A stretch of 32,004 nt of DNA from contig CAJKQZ010000006.1 in NCBI GenBank assembly GCA_905202115.1, positions 1 through 32,004 of the forward strand. The letters are read 5' to 3'. The position numbers were made by a program, and so were the translations under genes. This document shows positions 1 to 7,339 of the stretch, in pieces. How positions within the stretch are numbered: the stretch's first letter is position 1; every line of letters starts with the position of its first letter. This DNA is from an uncultured Prevotellaceae bacterium. Lineage in GTDB: Bacteria > Bacteroidota > Bacteroidia > Bacteroidales > Bacteroidaceae. The notes under the pieces are model-generated. The model ran no database searches and was not told the DNA's origin. It saw only the letters and a program-made list of their open reading frames with translations.

Positions 1-149
1 ATATTTTAAATTATCTCAGACATATTTTGAATTATGTGCCTTGTATTTTCAATTTGCTGCGGGAAGTTTTTTAACCATTCAAAAAAATATTTTTTTTCGC
101 GGGAGGTAACTTTTTTTGTTAATCTTTCTTTTCCGGTTTTCCGCAGGGC
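1..149 (+). repeat. Dispersed palindromic intergenic element, copy 1 (left end outside window)
   Basis: Partial copy of the repeat family seen whole at 3530, 21036 and 27474. The right half of the palindrome ends at 28, CTGCGGGAAG begins at 57 and an A7-TA-T8 palindrome sits at 81-97. Beyond that tail a similarity to copy 2 continues: CGGTTTTCCGCAGGGC at 134-149 lies 36 bp past the tail, exactly as a 13/16 match does at 3734-3749. It lies upstream of rho in the same orientation as the gene. The invariant left block must lie left of position 1. Confidence 0.85.
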
Positions 150-227
150 CCGTTTTAGCTCGTATGGAACTACCATTAAATATTTAATTTTTTTCGATAA
201 TTAGCCGTCAGTTAAAAAATAATACAG

Positions 228-236
228 TATTTTTGC
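228..236 (+). promoter_or_regulatory. Candidate rho promoter, -7 element
   Basis: TATTTTTGC fits the Bacteroidota -7 consensus TAnnTTTGC. No convincing TTTG is present 19-21 bp upstream, so the call rests on the -7 box and its position. Transcription from here would give a leader of about 115 nt before the rho ATG, long enough for the autogenous attenuation known for rho genes elsewhere. Confidence 0.45.
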
Positions 237-361
237 ATTCGATTATGAACTTCAATGCGTAGTCATTTCTTAAAGTTTAATAAATCCATCTAACTATAAT
301 TTGCAGGGGGATGTCTGTTTTGGAACCTTATGCATATATAATTTTTTCACAAATTTGAATT

Positions 362-2365
362 ATGTCGAATTATAACAAAGATGAACTCTTGCAAAAGAGC
401 GAAGCCGAAGTGCATATGATAGCAGAGCAGTTCGGAATAAATCCTAAAAACTCGACGTCGGTAGAAGATTTGGTATACCAGATATTAGACGAACAAGCCG
501 TTCAGAATGTAGCCCGCCAACCGGCACCAAAACGTCGTGCCCGTATAGTGAAGAAAGAGGCAGACCGTGTTTACTCGGCTTCAAAAGATCATAGTGAGAA
601 TGTAGAAAAGAAAAAGGCTGCAATGCTGCAGGCTGTTTCTAAAGACGAAACCGAACAAGTTTCGGAAATACAGACTGTTGATAATGCCGAACCGATACCG
701 GATGCGGATATGGAAGAACAGCCCAAGCGCAAGCGCGGACGTCCCCGTAAAACGTCTGAAAAAACTGAAGATGAAATATTCGGGCAGCAGACAGAGGAGA
801 GTGTCTCGGACGAAAATCCATTGCATAGTGAAACTCTTCCGGAACAAGAGGAAAGTACGGACACTTTAGCAACAAAGCCTGCTTCAATCTCGGACCTTGT
901 GACTGATTATGACATAATCCGTAATGAACTGCCGCTAAAAGATGAATCTACGGATAAAAACTCTCAGGAGAACTATGGCGAGAACGAAAAAACGATAGAG
1001 GAAAGCACGCAACGGAAAAGTGAGGTACAGAACAACGAAATAGACTTCCTGCCGCTCACGGATATTCCTGTAATCGAAGATTACGGATTGCCTTTAGTGG
1101 ATGGATTACATGATGTAAATACGCTGAATAGCCGCAATGACTATCCTATATCAGACGAAAAATTCATACAAGATGAGATAGTTGCAGGAAGAATAGGGGC
1201 TTTGCCTGGCGAATTATCCAATTTGCAGTCTAAGCCGACCTATAATTTCGATGATATTCTGACAGGATGCGGTTCTTTGGAAATCATGCCTGAAGGTTTC
1301 GGCTTCCTTCGTTCGTCCGACTATAATTATTTGGCTTCTCCGGATGATATATATGTGTCGGGACAGCAGATAAAGGCATATGGGTTGAAAACAGGCGATG
1401 TCGTAGACGGAAGCGTGAGGATTCCTAAAGAAGGTGAAAAATATTTTGCCCTTCTTAAAATCGATAAGATTAACGGACTTCCTCCTGCAGTGGTTCGCGA
1501 TCGTGTTTCTTTTGAACACCTTACTCCGTTATTCCCGAATGAGAAATTCACTTTGTGTTCAGGGCGCAATGATAACCTTTCTGCTCGTGTGGTAGACCTA
1601 TTTACTCCGATAGGTAAGGGACAGCGTGCCTTGATTGTGGCTCAGCCTAAGACCGGTAAAACGTTGCTTTTGAAAGATATTGCAAATTCGATAGCAAAGA
1701 ATCATCCTGAAACATATTTAATGATGCTTCTTATCGATGAACGGCCTGAAGAAGTCACTGATATGGCACGTACGGTTAATGCGGAGGTAATAGCTTCCAC
1801 GTTCGACGAACCGGCGACGCGTCATGTGAAGATTGCGGGGCTTGTAATAGAGAAAGCGAAAAGAATGGTGGAATGCGGACACGATGTAGTCATATTCCTT
1901 GATTCCATTACGCGTCTTGCGCGTGCTTATAACACCGTTTCTCCTGCGAGCGGAAAAGTTCTTACGGGCGGTGTGGACGCCAATGCGCTGCAAAAGCCAA
2001 AACGGTTCTTCGGTGCCGCCCGTAATATTGAAGGAGGCGGTTCGCTTACAATAATAGCTACTGCACTTATCGATACAGGCAGTAAAATGGACGAGGTTAT
2101 CTTCGAAGAATTCAAGGGTACAGGAAACATGGAGTTGCAGCTTGAGCGTTCGTTGAGCAACAAGCGTATTTTCCCCGCAGTAAACATAATTGCTTCGAGT
2201 ACACGTCGCGATGATTTGCTGCACGACCGCCAGACGCTTGACAGAATGTGGATTTTGCGCAAATATATTGCAGACATGAATCCTGTTGAAGCTATGACTT
2301 TTGTGAAAGACCGCCTGGAAAGCACCATTAACAATGAAGAGTTCCTGCTGTCGATGAACTCATAA
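362..2365 (+). CDS. rho: Transcription termination factor Rho with long disordered insert
   Basis: Hexameric RNA helicase that ends transcription at Rho-dependent sites. Order seen: Rho N domain (about residues 3-45), a polar, acidic low-complexity insert (about 50-290), a cold-shock-type RNA-binding domain (about 296-372, with GFGFLR), and the RecA-like ATPase core. Walker A is AQPKTGKT at 427-434 and the Walker-B/Q-loop part reads LLIDERPEE; the R-loop segment near GTGNMELQLERS is present. At 667 residues it is about 250 longer than E. coli Rho (419), all of it in the insert. The insert holds an AT-hook-like RGRPRK at 125-130. Rho of Bacteroides thetaiotaomicron is known to have a disordered region that drives phase separation and gut fitness; a shared role here is inference. 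It stands alone, with its own leader and terminator. Confidence 0.97.
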   Translation: MSNYNKDELLQKSEAEVHMIAEQFGINPKNSTSVEDLVYQILDEQAVQNVARQPAPKRRARIVKKEADRVYSASKDHSENVEKKKAAMLQAVSKDETEQVSEIQTVDNAEPIPDADMEEQPKRKRGRPRKTSEKTEDEIFGQQTEESVSDENPLHSETLPEQEESTDTLATKPASISDLVTDYDIIRNELPLKDESTDKNSQENYGENEKTIEESTQRKSEVQNNEIDFLPLTDIPVIEDYGLPLVDGLHDVNTLNSRNDYPISDEKFIQDEIVAGRIGALPGELSNLQSKPTYNFDDILTGCGSLEIMPEGFGFLRSSDYNYLASPDDIYVSGQQIKAYGLKTGDVVDGSVRIPKEGEKYFALLKIDKINGLPPAVVRDRVSFEHLTPLFPNEKFTLCSGRNDNLSARVVDLFTPIGKGQRALIVAQPKTGKTLLLKDIANSIAKNHPETYLMMLLIDERPEEVTDMARTVNAEVIASTFDEPATRHVKIAGLVIEKAKRMVECGHDVVIFLDSITRLARAYNTVSPASGKVLTGGVDANALQKPKRFFGAARNIEGGGSLTIIATALIDTGSKMDEVIFEEFKGTGNMELQLERSLSNKRIFPAVNIIASSTRRDDLLHDRQTLDRMWILRKYIADMNPVEAMTFVKDRLESTINNEEFLLSMNS

Positions 2366-2400
2366 AAGACGATTCTATAAAACAAGACCTATAAAGTGAC

Positions 2401-2446
2401 ATAAGCCGGTGTTTCCAGAACATATATATGGAAACACCGGCTTTAT
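2401..2446. terminator. Intrinsic terminator between rho and the methyltransferase gene
   Basis: AAGCCGGTGTTTCC (2403-2416) pairs perfectly with 2430-2443 around a 13-base loop and is followed by TTTATTAT. The stem extends with A/T pairs on both sides, so it can serve both convergent genes, rho (ends 2365) and the minus-strand gene ending at 2488. Confidence 0.9.
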
Positions 2447-2487
2447 TATATCTGAACAGCCGAATTTATCTTGCAGAATATGTCTTA

Positions 2488-3285
2488 TTAATGAGGATAG
2501 CGTTTGGAATCTTCCTGTTTTTGTCCGATATAGAAAACATATCCGTAATATTCTTTATACTTATCATATAACGATATTTCTTTCTGTAGATTATTAACCA
2601 GATTCTGCGCCGCCGGATTGTTGCTATGACGTTGCAGGAATAATTGTCGGGCTTTTTGTTGAGGTTGGTAGAAATTTTCCGTCCAACAATTCTCGGGAAG
2701 AACGAAAGTGTCTATTGTCCGATAACCGGCCTGTTCCATTTGTTTTATTTTGTTGTTTACAGTATTTATTTCGGGGTATGTTTCCTGCCAGTAATCTTCG
2801 ATTTCTTTCGGACGTTCATTTGTTATCCAGGAAATTTCTGTTACTGCGATGTATCCGTTGGGTTTGATAAACCGATACCACTCTTGCAATCCGTGCCGGA
2901 AGCCTATGTTGTAAATGGCGCCTTCCGACCATATTAAATCGAGCGATGTTTCATCAAACGGAAGTGCTTCCATAGAACCGACGATTGCAGTAATTTTATC
3001 TGAAACATTTTCTTTTTCGGTTCTGGATTTTAATTTTCCGATGAATTCCGGAAACAGGTCGAGCGCCGTGACATGTCCTTCTGTCTGTTTTGCTAAAAGC
3101 AGGGCCGACGAACCTGTTCCGCAGCCCAAGTCGGCTATGTGCGGGCATGCAGGTAAATCGGTCAGAAGTTGCATGGCTCTCATCGTAGTTTCGTCGCTGC
3201 CAGGCCCCTGACGGTTGGTGGCGGAGAAATACTCGCATATAAGATTGAAATCTGCGTCGTTGACAGAAATTTTATTGTCGCTCAT
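2488..3285 (-). CDS. Class I SAM-dependent methyltransferase
   Basis: A 265-residue Rossmann-fold methyltransferase. The SAM-binding motif I reads IADLGCGTGSSALLLA (about residues 50-65), followed by the acidic end of strand 2 (VTALDLFPEF) and a motif-IV region (LDLIWSEGAIYNIGF). This is the UbiE/Methyltransf_11 type, cytosolic, with no signal peptide or membrane segment. Neighbours give no substrate clue: it faces rho and has its own promoter at 3432-3461. The acceptor cannot be deduced; small-molecule methylation is the family norm. Confidence 0.85.
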   Translation of the reverse strand: MSDNKISVNDADFNLICEYFSATNRQGPGSDETTMRAMQLLTDLPACPHIADLGCGTGSSALLLAKQTEGHVTALDLFPEFIGKLKSRTEKENVSDKITAIVGSMEALPFDETSLDLIWSEGAIYNIGFRHGLQEWYRFIKPNGYIAVTEISWITNERPKEIEDYWQETYPEINTVNNKIKQMEQAGYRTIDTFVLPENCWTENFYQPQQKARQLFLQRHSNNPAAQNLVNNLQKEISLYDKYKEYYGYVFYIGQKQEDSKRYPH

Positions 3286-3431
3286 AATTGAAATTCTTTT
3301 AATCTTTTTTTAATGATTGGAAATGTCAGACAGTACAGTTTCCTTGTCTGCAAGAAATAAAAGATAATAAATCGGATATTTTGAAATGTTGTTTATTCCA
3401 CAATATCAAGGTTCGTCTTAGTTGTTTGCAA

Positions 3432-3461
3432 CAAAGGTAGTAAAAATGTATTTGTCCACAA
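3432..3461 (-). promoter_or_regulatory. Promoter of the methyltransferase gene
   Basis: Read on the minus strand: TTG at 3461-3459, 19 bp, then TACCTTTG at 3439-3432, matching the Bacteroidota consensus TTTG-N19-TAnnTTTG except for the first T of the -33 box. The leader to the ATG at 3285 would be about 140 nt. Confidence 0.65.
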
Positions 3462-3529
3462 GGCAGATTTGATTATACGCTTTGTTGCATGCATTGCTGG
3501 AAATTCATGATGCTTTTCCGTAGGGTTTT

Positions 3530-3749
3530 GCAGACAAAAACGGTCACCTGCCAAGCACTTGAAAATCAGCATATGTATATATGGCAAAAAATATGTCTGA
3601 GATAATTTAAATTATCTCAGACATATTTTGAATTATGTGCCTTGTATTTTTAATTTGCTGCGGGAAGTTTTTTAACCGTGCAAAAAAATATTTTTTTCTT
3701 TAGGGGTGCGTTTTTTCAAAATAGTTTTTCCTTCGGTTTTTTGCCGGGC
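3530..3749 (+). repeat. Dispersed palindromic intergenic element, copy 2
   Basis: The most complete copy. The invariant block CAGACAAAAACGGTCA starts at 3531, a perfect 42-bp palindrome occupies 3588-3629 (centre 3608/3609), CTGCGGGAAG starts at 3658 and a perfect A7-TA-T7 palindrome lies at 3682-3697. Weaker similarity to copy 1 runs on to 3749. It sits between two divergent genes, so the palindrome cannot be the terminator of either. Confidence 0.92.
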
Positions 3750-3870
3750 TGTATCGCTTGCGTCGGACAGACGTCGAAATATGTTTGATGTGTATCTTTT
3801 TGTGGCAAAAAGGCCGTGCTTTTCAACTTTATGGTTGTTGCCGGTTGGGACTAAATGTCTCGGAACTGAC

Positions 3871-3902
3871 TTTGTGATGTACTATGATTTTAGTAAATTT
3901 GC
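3871..3902 (+). promoter_or_regulatory. Promoter of the 3965-7107 operon
   Basis: TTTG (3871-3874), exactly 19 bp, then TAAATTTGC (3894-3902): a full match to the Bacteroidota primary-sigma consensus. It lies 62 bp before the nitroreductase ATG. Confidence 0.85.
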
Positions 3903-3964
3903 AAAAACAACCCCATAATACAGTGAATTTTATTTACTTGTGGTGATTTATAGCAGATAAGTTT

Positions 3965-4510
3965 ATGGCAGAAAAGGAAATCCCCTCATTTTTTACATCG
4001 TTGGCTCGGCGCCGTCGTTCTATAAGACAGTTTACAAATGAATCTTTGTCGCAGGACGAGGTTGTTGAATTGATGAAAGCGCCGCTTATGGCGCCTTCGT
4101 CAAAGAGCAAACGCCCGTGGCACTTTGTGCTTGTTGACAATAAGGATATGTTGGAGCGCTTGTCGGAGAGCAAGCCTGCCGGAGCCCAGTTTCTTGCCGG
4201 CGCCGCGCTTGCAGTCGTGGTGGCTGTCGATTCCGAGAAATCGGATGTGTGGATAGAAGACGGTGCCGTCGCTGCTACAATGCTTCTGTTGCAGGCCGAG
4301 GCTTTAGGGCTCGGGGCTTGTTGGGCTCAGATACGGGAAAGGTCGTTTCCGGACGGAACTTCGGCCGAAGAAGTGGTGCGCAGCATAGTAGGCTTGCCCG
4401 AAAACATGCGCGTTGTGGCTATTGTCGGTGTGGGTCGGAAAGAAAAAGGGCGTAAAGAGCAGGACGAATCAAAATTGCTTTGGGAACAGGTTCATATAGA
4501 TAAATTCTGA
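3965..4510 (+). CDS. Nitroreductase-family flavoprotein
   Basis: A 181-residue FMN-dependent oxidoreductase of the nitroreductase fold. The N-terminal RRRSIRQF is the usual FMN-phosphate-binding segment of the family, followed by APLMAPSSKSKRPW (active-site loop) and the buried helix DGAVAATMLLLQAEALGLGA. The C-terminal VVAIVGVGRKEKGR is the usual strand and tail. Family members reduce nitro, quinone or enone substrates with NAD(P)H; the natural substrate is unknown. First gene of an operon, 26 bp before the next gene and directly behind a consensus promoter. Confidence 0.9.
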   Translation: MAEKEIPSFFTSLARRRRSIRQFTNESLSQDEVVELMKAPLMAPSSKSKRPWHFVLVDNKDMLERLSESKPAGAQFLAGAALAVVVAVDSEKSDVWIEDGAVAATMLLLQAEALGLGACWAQIRERSFPDGTSAEEVVRSIVGLPENMRVVAIVGVGRKEKGRKEQDESKLLWEQVHIDKF

Positions 4511-4536
4511 GTTTAATTGAATTCTGATTTACGAGA

Positions 4537-5313
4537 ATGAAAACCTTTGCAATGATCGGTGCGGGCAATGTGGCCTGGCATTTGTCGCAGGCTCTCTCTG
4601 TAGCTGGCTTTTTACCCCTTTGCGTGTTCAGCCGGAACATAAACAAGGCGCAGGAGCTGGCGGGATTTCTTGAATGTCAGGCTGTCGATAGTCTTGAAAA
4701 TGTGGCGGCTAATGCGGATATGTATATTGTATCCGTGAAAGATGACGCTATATCCGAAGTGGCTGAAAAAATAACCTCGAAGAATCCGGCTGCATTGTAT
4801 GTGCATACAGCCGGAAGCGTTTCTATAGATATATTCAGGGGACTGGCCGTGAATTACGGCGTGTTGTATCCGTTGCAGACATTTACAAAGGAACGTCCGC
4901 TGGATTTTTGCAGAGTTCCGTTGTTTGTAGAAGGGAATAATCCTGCAACCGAAAATGCTATAGCAAATGTTGCAGAGAAAATATCGTCGCGTCCTGTAAT
5001 AAGGTTGTGCAGCGAAAGCCGCAGGCGTATGCACCTTGCTGCCGTTTTCGCTTCGAATTTCGTGAACCACTGTTACGCCTGTGCCGAAGATATAGTAAAA
5101 TCTGCCGGTGTATCGTTCGATGTGTTGTTTCCGCTGATAGAAGAGACTTGCAACAAACTCCATACTCTCTCTCCTCGTGAGGCGCAGACCGGTCCCGCCG
5201 TGCGGAATGACAGGAAAGTAATGAGACGGCAGGAGGAGCTGCTTAATGGAACGGAACTCGATATGTATCGTTTGATAAGTAGGAGCATTTATGAAAAATC
5301 TCTTGAAAAATAA
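4537..5313 (+). CDS. Rossmann-fold/DUF2520 protein
   Basis: A 258-residue protein with an N-terminal NAD(P)-binding fold (IGAGNVAWHL, residues 7-16, a GxGxxA-type loop) and a C-terminal helical DUF2520 domain with the typical run AAVFASNFVNHCYACAED. The fold resembles F420-dependent NADP reductases and ProC/TyrA-type dehydrogenases. No reaction has been established for the family as far as I know. In Bacteroidota the gene commonly sits just before kdsC and maf, as here (56 bp before kdsC). Confidence 0.85.
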   Translation: MKTFAMIGAGNVAWHLSQALSVAGFLPLCVFSRNINKAQELAGFLECQAVDSLENVAANADMYIVSVKDDAISEVAEKITSKNPAALYVHTAGSVSIDIFRGLAVNYGVLYPLQTFTKERPLDFCRVPLFVEGNNPATENAIANVAEKISSRPVIRLCSESRRRMHLAAVFASNFVNHCYACAEDIVKSAGVSFDVLFPLIEETCNKLHTLSPREAQTGPAVRNDRKVMRRQEELLNGTELDMYRLISRSIYEKSLEK

Positions 5314-5369
5314 TATGAGAGTTTTTTGGGAAACAAAGAAAACAGTAATCAGAACAAATAGTTTTACTC

Positions 5370-5888
5370 ATGATAGATTATGATTTGAAGAAAATCCGTG
5401 CCATTGCTTTCGATGTAGACGGAGTGTTGAGCAATCATACAATTACTCTTCACCCTGCGGGAGAACCAATGCGAACCGTTAATACAAAGGACGGATATGC
5501 CATTCAGTATGCCGTGAAGTCAGGATTGAATATCGCTATAATAACTGGCGCACGCACCGAATCGATAAAAATTCGCTACTCAAAACTCGGGGTTAAAGAC
5601 ATTTATATTGCAGCAGGGGTTAAAGTGGAGATTTTTGAGGATTGGATAAACAAATACAATCTGAAAGAAGATGAGATTATTTATATGGGAGATGATATTC
5701 CCGATTATGAAGTTATGAAACGTGTAGGTTGCCCGTGTTGTCCGGCAGATGCTGTTCCGGAGATAAAGGAAATCTCGCGTTACGTTTCAACATATAAAGG
5801 AGGCGACGGCTGTGCCCGCGACGTTATAGAACAGGTTATGAAAGCGCAGGGCATTTGGATGAAAGATAAAAAGGCATTCGGATGGTAA
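5370..5888 (+). CDS. kdsC: 3-deoxy-D-manno-octulosonate 8-phosphate phosphatase (KdsC)
   Basis: HAD-superfamily phosphatase that turns KDO-8-phosphate into KDO for the lipid A inner core. The catalytic motif FDVDGVLSN gives the nucleophile Asp15 and acid/base Asp17; motif III is MGDDIPDYE with Asp108/Asp109. At 172 residues it has the usual length of the short, capless, tetrameric KdsC type. Its stop overlaps the start of maf by 7 bp, so the two are translationally coupled. Confidence 0.93.
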   Translation: MIDYDLKKIRAIAFDVDGVLSNHTITLHPAGEPMRTVNTKDGYAIQYAVKSGLNIAIITGARTESIKIRYSKLGVKDIYIAAGVKVEIFEDWINKYNLKEDEIIYMGDDIPDYEVMKRVGCPCCPADAVPEIKEISRYVSTYKGGDGCARDVIEQVMKAQGIWMKDKKAFGW

Positions 5889-6472
5889 GTTCGTTGGAAA
5901 GGCTGAAAGGTTATAACATAATTTTGGCAAGTGCTTCGCCACGGCGGAAAGAATTGCTGTCTAAGTTGGATATTGACTTTAATGTTAAAATTCTACCTGA
6001 TATAGATGAAAGCTTTCCTGTAAATATGCCTGTTGTAAAGGTGCCTCAACACATATCCCGCAAGAAAGCTGAAGCATATAGGCCCGGAATGGGGGAGAAC
6101 GACCTTGTTATTGCGGCAGATACGATTGTTGCGGTGGGAAGACGCATTCTCGGAAAGCCTGCCGATGAAACTGCGGCTCGTGACATGCTTAAACTTCTTT
6201 CGGGGCGCTCTCATCGTGTGATAACAGGGGTTACTATCATGACAAAAGAGCGAATGGAAACATTCTCGACAGTAAGTAGGGTTTGTTTTGATATTATGAG
6301 CGATGAGGAAATAGACTATTATGTGAATAAATACCGTCCGCTCGATAAAGCCGGAGCCTATGGAATACAGGAGTGGATAGGGATGATAGGCGTGTCCGAG
6401 TTGCACGGCAGTTATTTCAATGTAATGGGTTTGCCGGTGCAGAGGCTTTATGCCAGACTAAAAACTTTTTGA
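5882..6472 (+). CDS. maf: Maf-family nucleotide pyrophosphatase
   Basis: A 196-residue Maf/HAM1-like nucleoside triphosphate pyrophosphatase. The hallmark LASASPRRKELL near residue 15 and AADTIV near residue 78 are present, plus the conserved KAGAYGIQEW segment near the C-terminus. The family hydrolyses dTTP/UTP or modified nucleotides to monophosphates and has been linked to control of division. The ATG overlaps the end of kdsC, fixing the start. Confidence 0.93.
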   Translation: MVSSLERLKGYNIILASASPRRKELLSKLDIDFNVKILPDIDESFPVNMPVVKVPQHISRKKAEAYRPGMGENDLVIAADTIVAVGRRILGKPADETAARDMLKLLSGRSHRVITGVTIMTKERMETFSTVSRVCFDIMSDEEIDYYVNKYRPLDKAGAYGIQEWIGMIGVSELHGSYFNVMGLPVQRLYARLKTF

Positions 6473-6495
6473 AAAACAAAACTTGCAGATTATCT

Positions 6496-7107
6496 ATGAT
6501 TCAAAAACTTTATGCGCACGACAACGATCCTTGTATTTTACAGCGTATTTCAGATGTTCTTAATGGTGGAGGTGTTGTGATATATCCCACGGATTCCGTT
6601 TATGCAATAGGTTGCCATGCGCTTAAATCCAATGCAATAGAGCGTATTTGTGAAATAAAAGGAATTGATCCTTCAAAGAGCCGTTTCTCGATAATTTGTT
6701 ATGATTTGAGTGAAGTCAGCAAATATGCGCGTATGGATAACGTTGCTTTTAAACTGATGAAACGTAATTTGCCAGGGCCGTTCACGTTTATACTCGAGGC
6801 TTCTAACAAACTGCCCAAGATATTCAGGAACCGTAAAACTTTAGGAATAAGAATGCCTTCGAATACGATAATATCTGAAATCTCCGGATTTTTAGGCGCT
6901 CCTATAATGACAACGTCTTTACCGCTTTCATATGATGAAGATCCGGAATACGAAACCGACCCTGAGCTTATAAACGAACGTTTCGGCAGTTTGGTGGATC
7001 TTGTAATCGATGGCGGAGTGGGCGAAACGCTTCCGAGTACGATAGTTGACTGTACAAACGGCGGTTATTCTATTGTACGGCAGGGAAAAGGTATTTTGCA
7101 GGATTAG
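6496..7107 (+). CDS. YciO/Sua5/YrdC-family threonylcarbamoyladenylate synthase-like protein
   Basis: A 203-residue YrdC-fold protein. GGGVVIYPTDSVYAIGC and the following ERICEIKGIDPSKSR (KxR-type ligands) are the family's nucleotide- and threonine-binding segments; SLPLSY and PSTIVDCT correspond to the distal motifs. The N-terminal MIQKLYAHDN is typical of the YciO branch, whose role in t6A formation is less certain than that of TsaC/Sua5. The ATG at 6496 is preferred over one at 6373, which would overlap maf by 100 bp and add 41 residues unlike the family. Last gene of the operon, 23 bp after maf. Confidence 0.88.
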   Translation: MIQKLYAHDNDPCILQRISDVLNGGGVVIYPTDSVYAIGCHALKSNAIERICEIKGIDPSKSRFSIICYDLSEVSKYARMDNVAFKLMKRNLPGPFTFILEASNKLPKIFRNRKTLGIRMPSNTIISEISGFLGAPIMTTSLPLSYDEDPEYETDPELINERFGSLVDLVIDGGVGETLPSTIVDCTNGGYSIVRQGKGILQD

Positions 7108-7120
7108 CTTCGGGAGGAAG

Positions 7121-7168
7121 AAAAAATTATCTCTGAGATATTTTAAAATATGTCAGAGATAATTTTTT
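7121..7168. repeat. Short variant of the palindromic element, copy 3 (likely terminator)
   Basis: A 48-bp inverted repeat with 24-bp arms and one mismatch (7137/7152), centred at 7144/7145 and running into seven T residues. It starts 14 bp after the stop of the YciO-like gene, so it should terminate that operon. The arms carry TATCTCTGAGATA in place of the family's TATGTCTGAGATA, and neither the invariant left block nor the CTGCGGGAA tail is present. It is the left flank of the accessory cassette. Confidence 0.82.
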
Positions 7169-7292
7169 TCTTTCAAGTTGATTTTGGAAAGATGAATGTT
7201 AGTATGTTGAATAAATTAAAACACATAAATAATTTTTATAGCAGAATATGTTTGTTTTACTTTCTATACGGCTTTATATTTAAAGTATTCGA

Positions 7293-7301
7293 TAAATTTG
7301 C
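7293..7301 (+). promoter_or_regulatory. Candidate promoter of the DUF262 gene, -7 element
   Basis: TAAATTTGC matches TAnnTTTGC and lies 38 bp before the ATG at 7340. The -33 position holds only an imperfect TTTA (7273-7276, 16 bp away), so this may be a weak or activator-dependent promoter. Confidence 0.5.
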
Positions 7302-7339
7302 TCATCGTATGTTAATGATTATAAGATAGAACTATAAAT

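Noticed and set aside
1718..2224. Long minus-strand open frame inside rho
   Set aside because: Antisense shadow of a fully conserved gene, with no promoter or family signature.
3393..3587. Minus-strand open frame whose peptide resembles one at 27343-27531 (shared IHMLI, LA.DRFCLQ)
   Set aside because: The likeness is confined to the repeat element and ends at its border; copies 5 and 7 do not keep the frame beyond the element. It is repeat DNA read as protein, not a conserved small gene.
3588..3629. The palindrome as simply an intrinsic terminator
   Set aside because: Fits copy 3, but copies 2 and 5 lie between divergent gene starts, and copies 4 and 6 are next to separate, stronger terminators. 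Termination may be incidental to most copies.
3706..3918. Small plus-strand open frame of 70 codons in the divergent region
   Set aside because: It contains the whole nitroreductase promoter and part of the repeat tail, with no recognisable protein features.
6373..6495. Longer start for the YciO-like gene
   Set aside because: It would overlap maf by 100 bp and add 41 arginine-rich residues that read as an out-of-frame shadow of maf.
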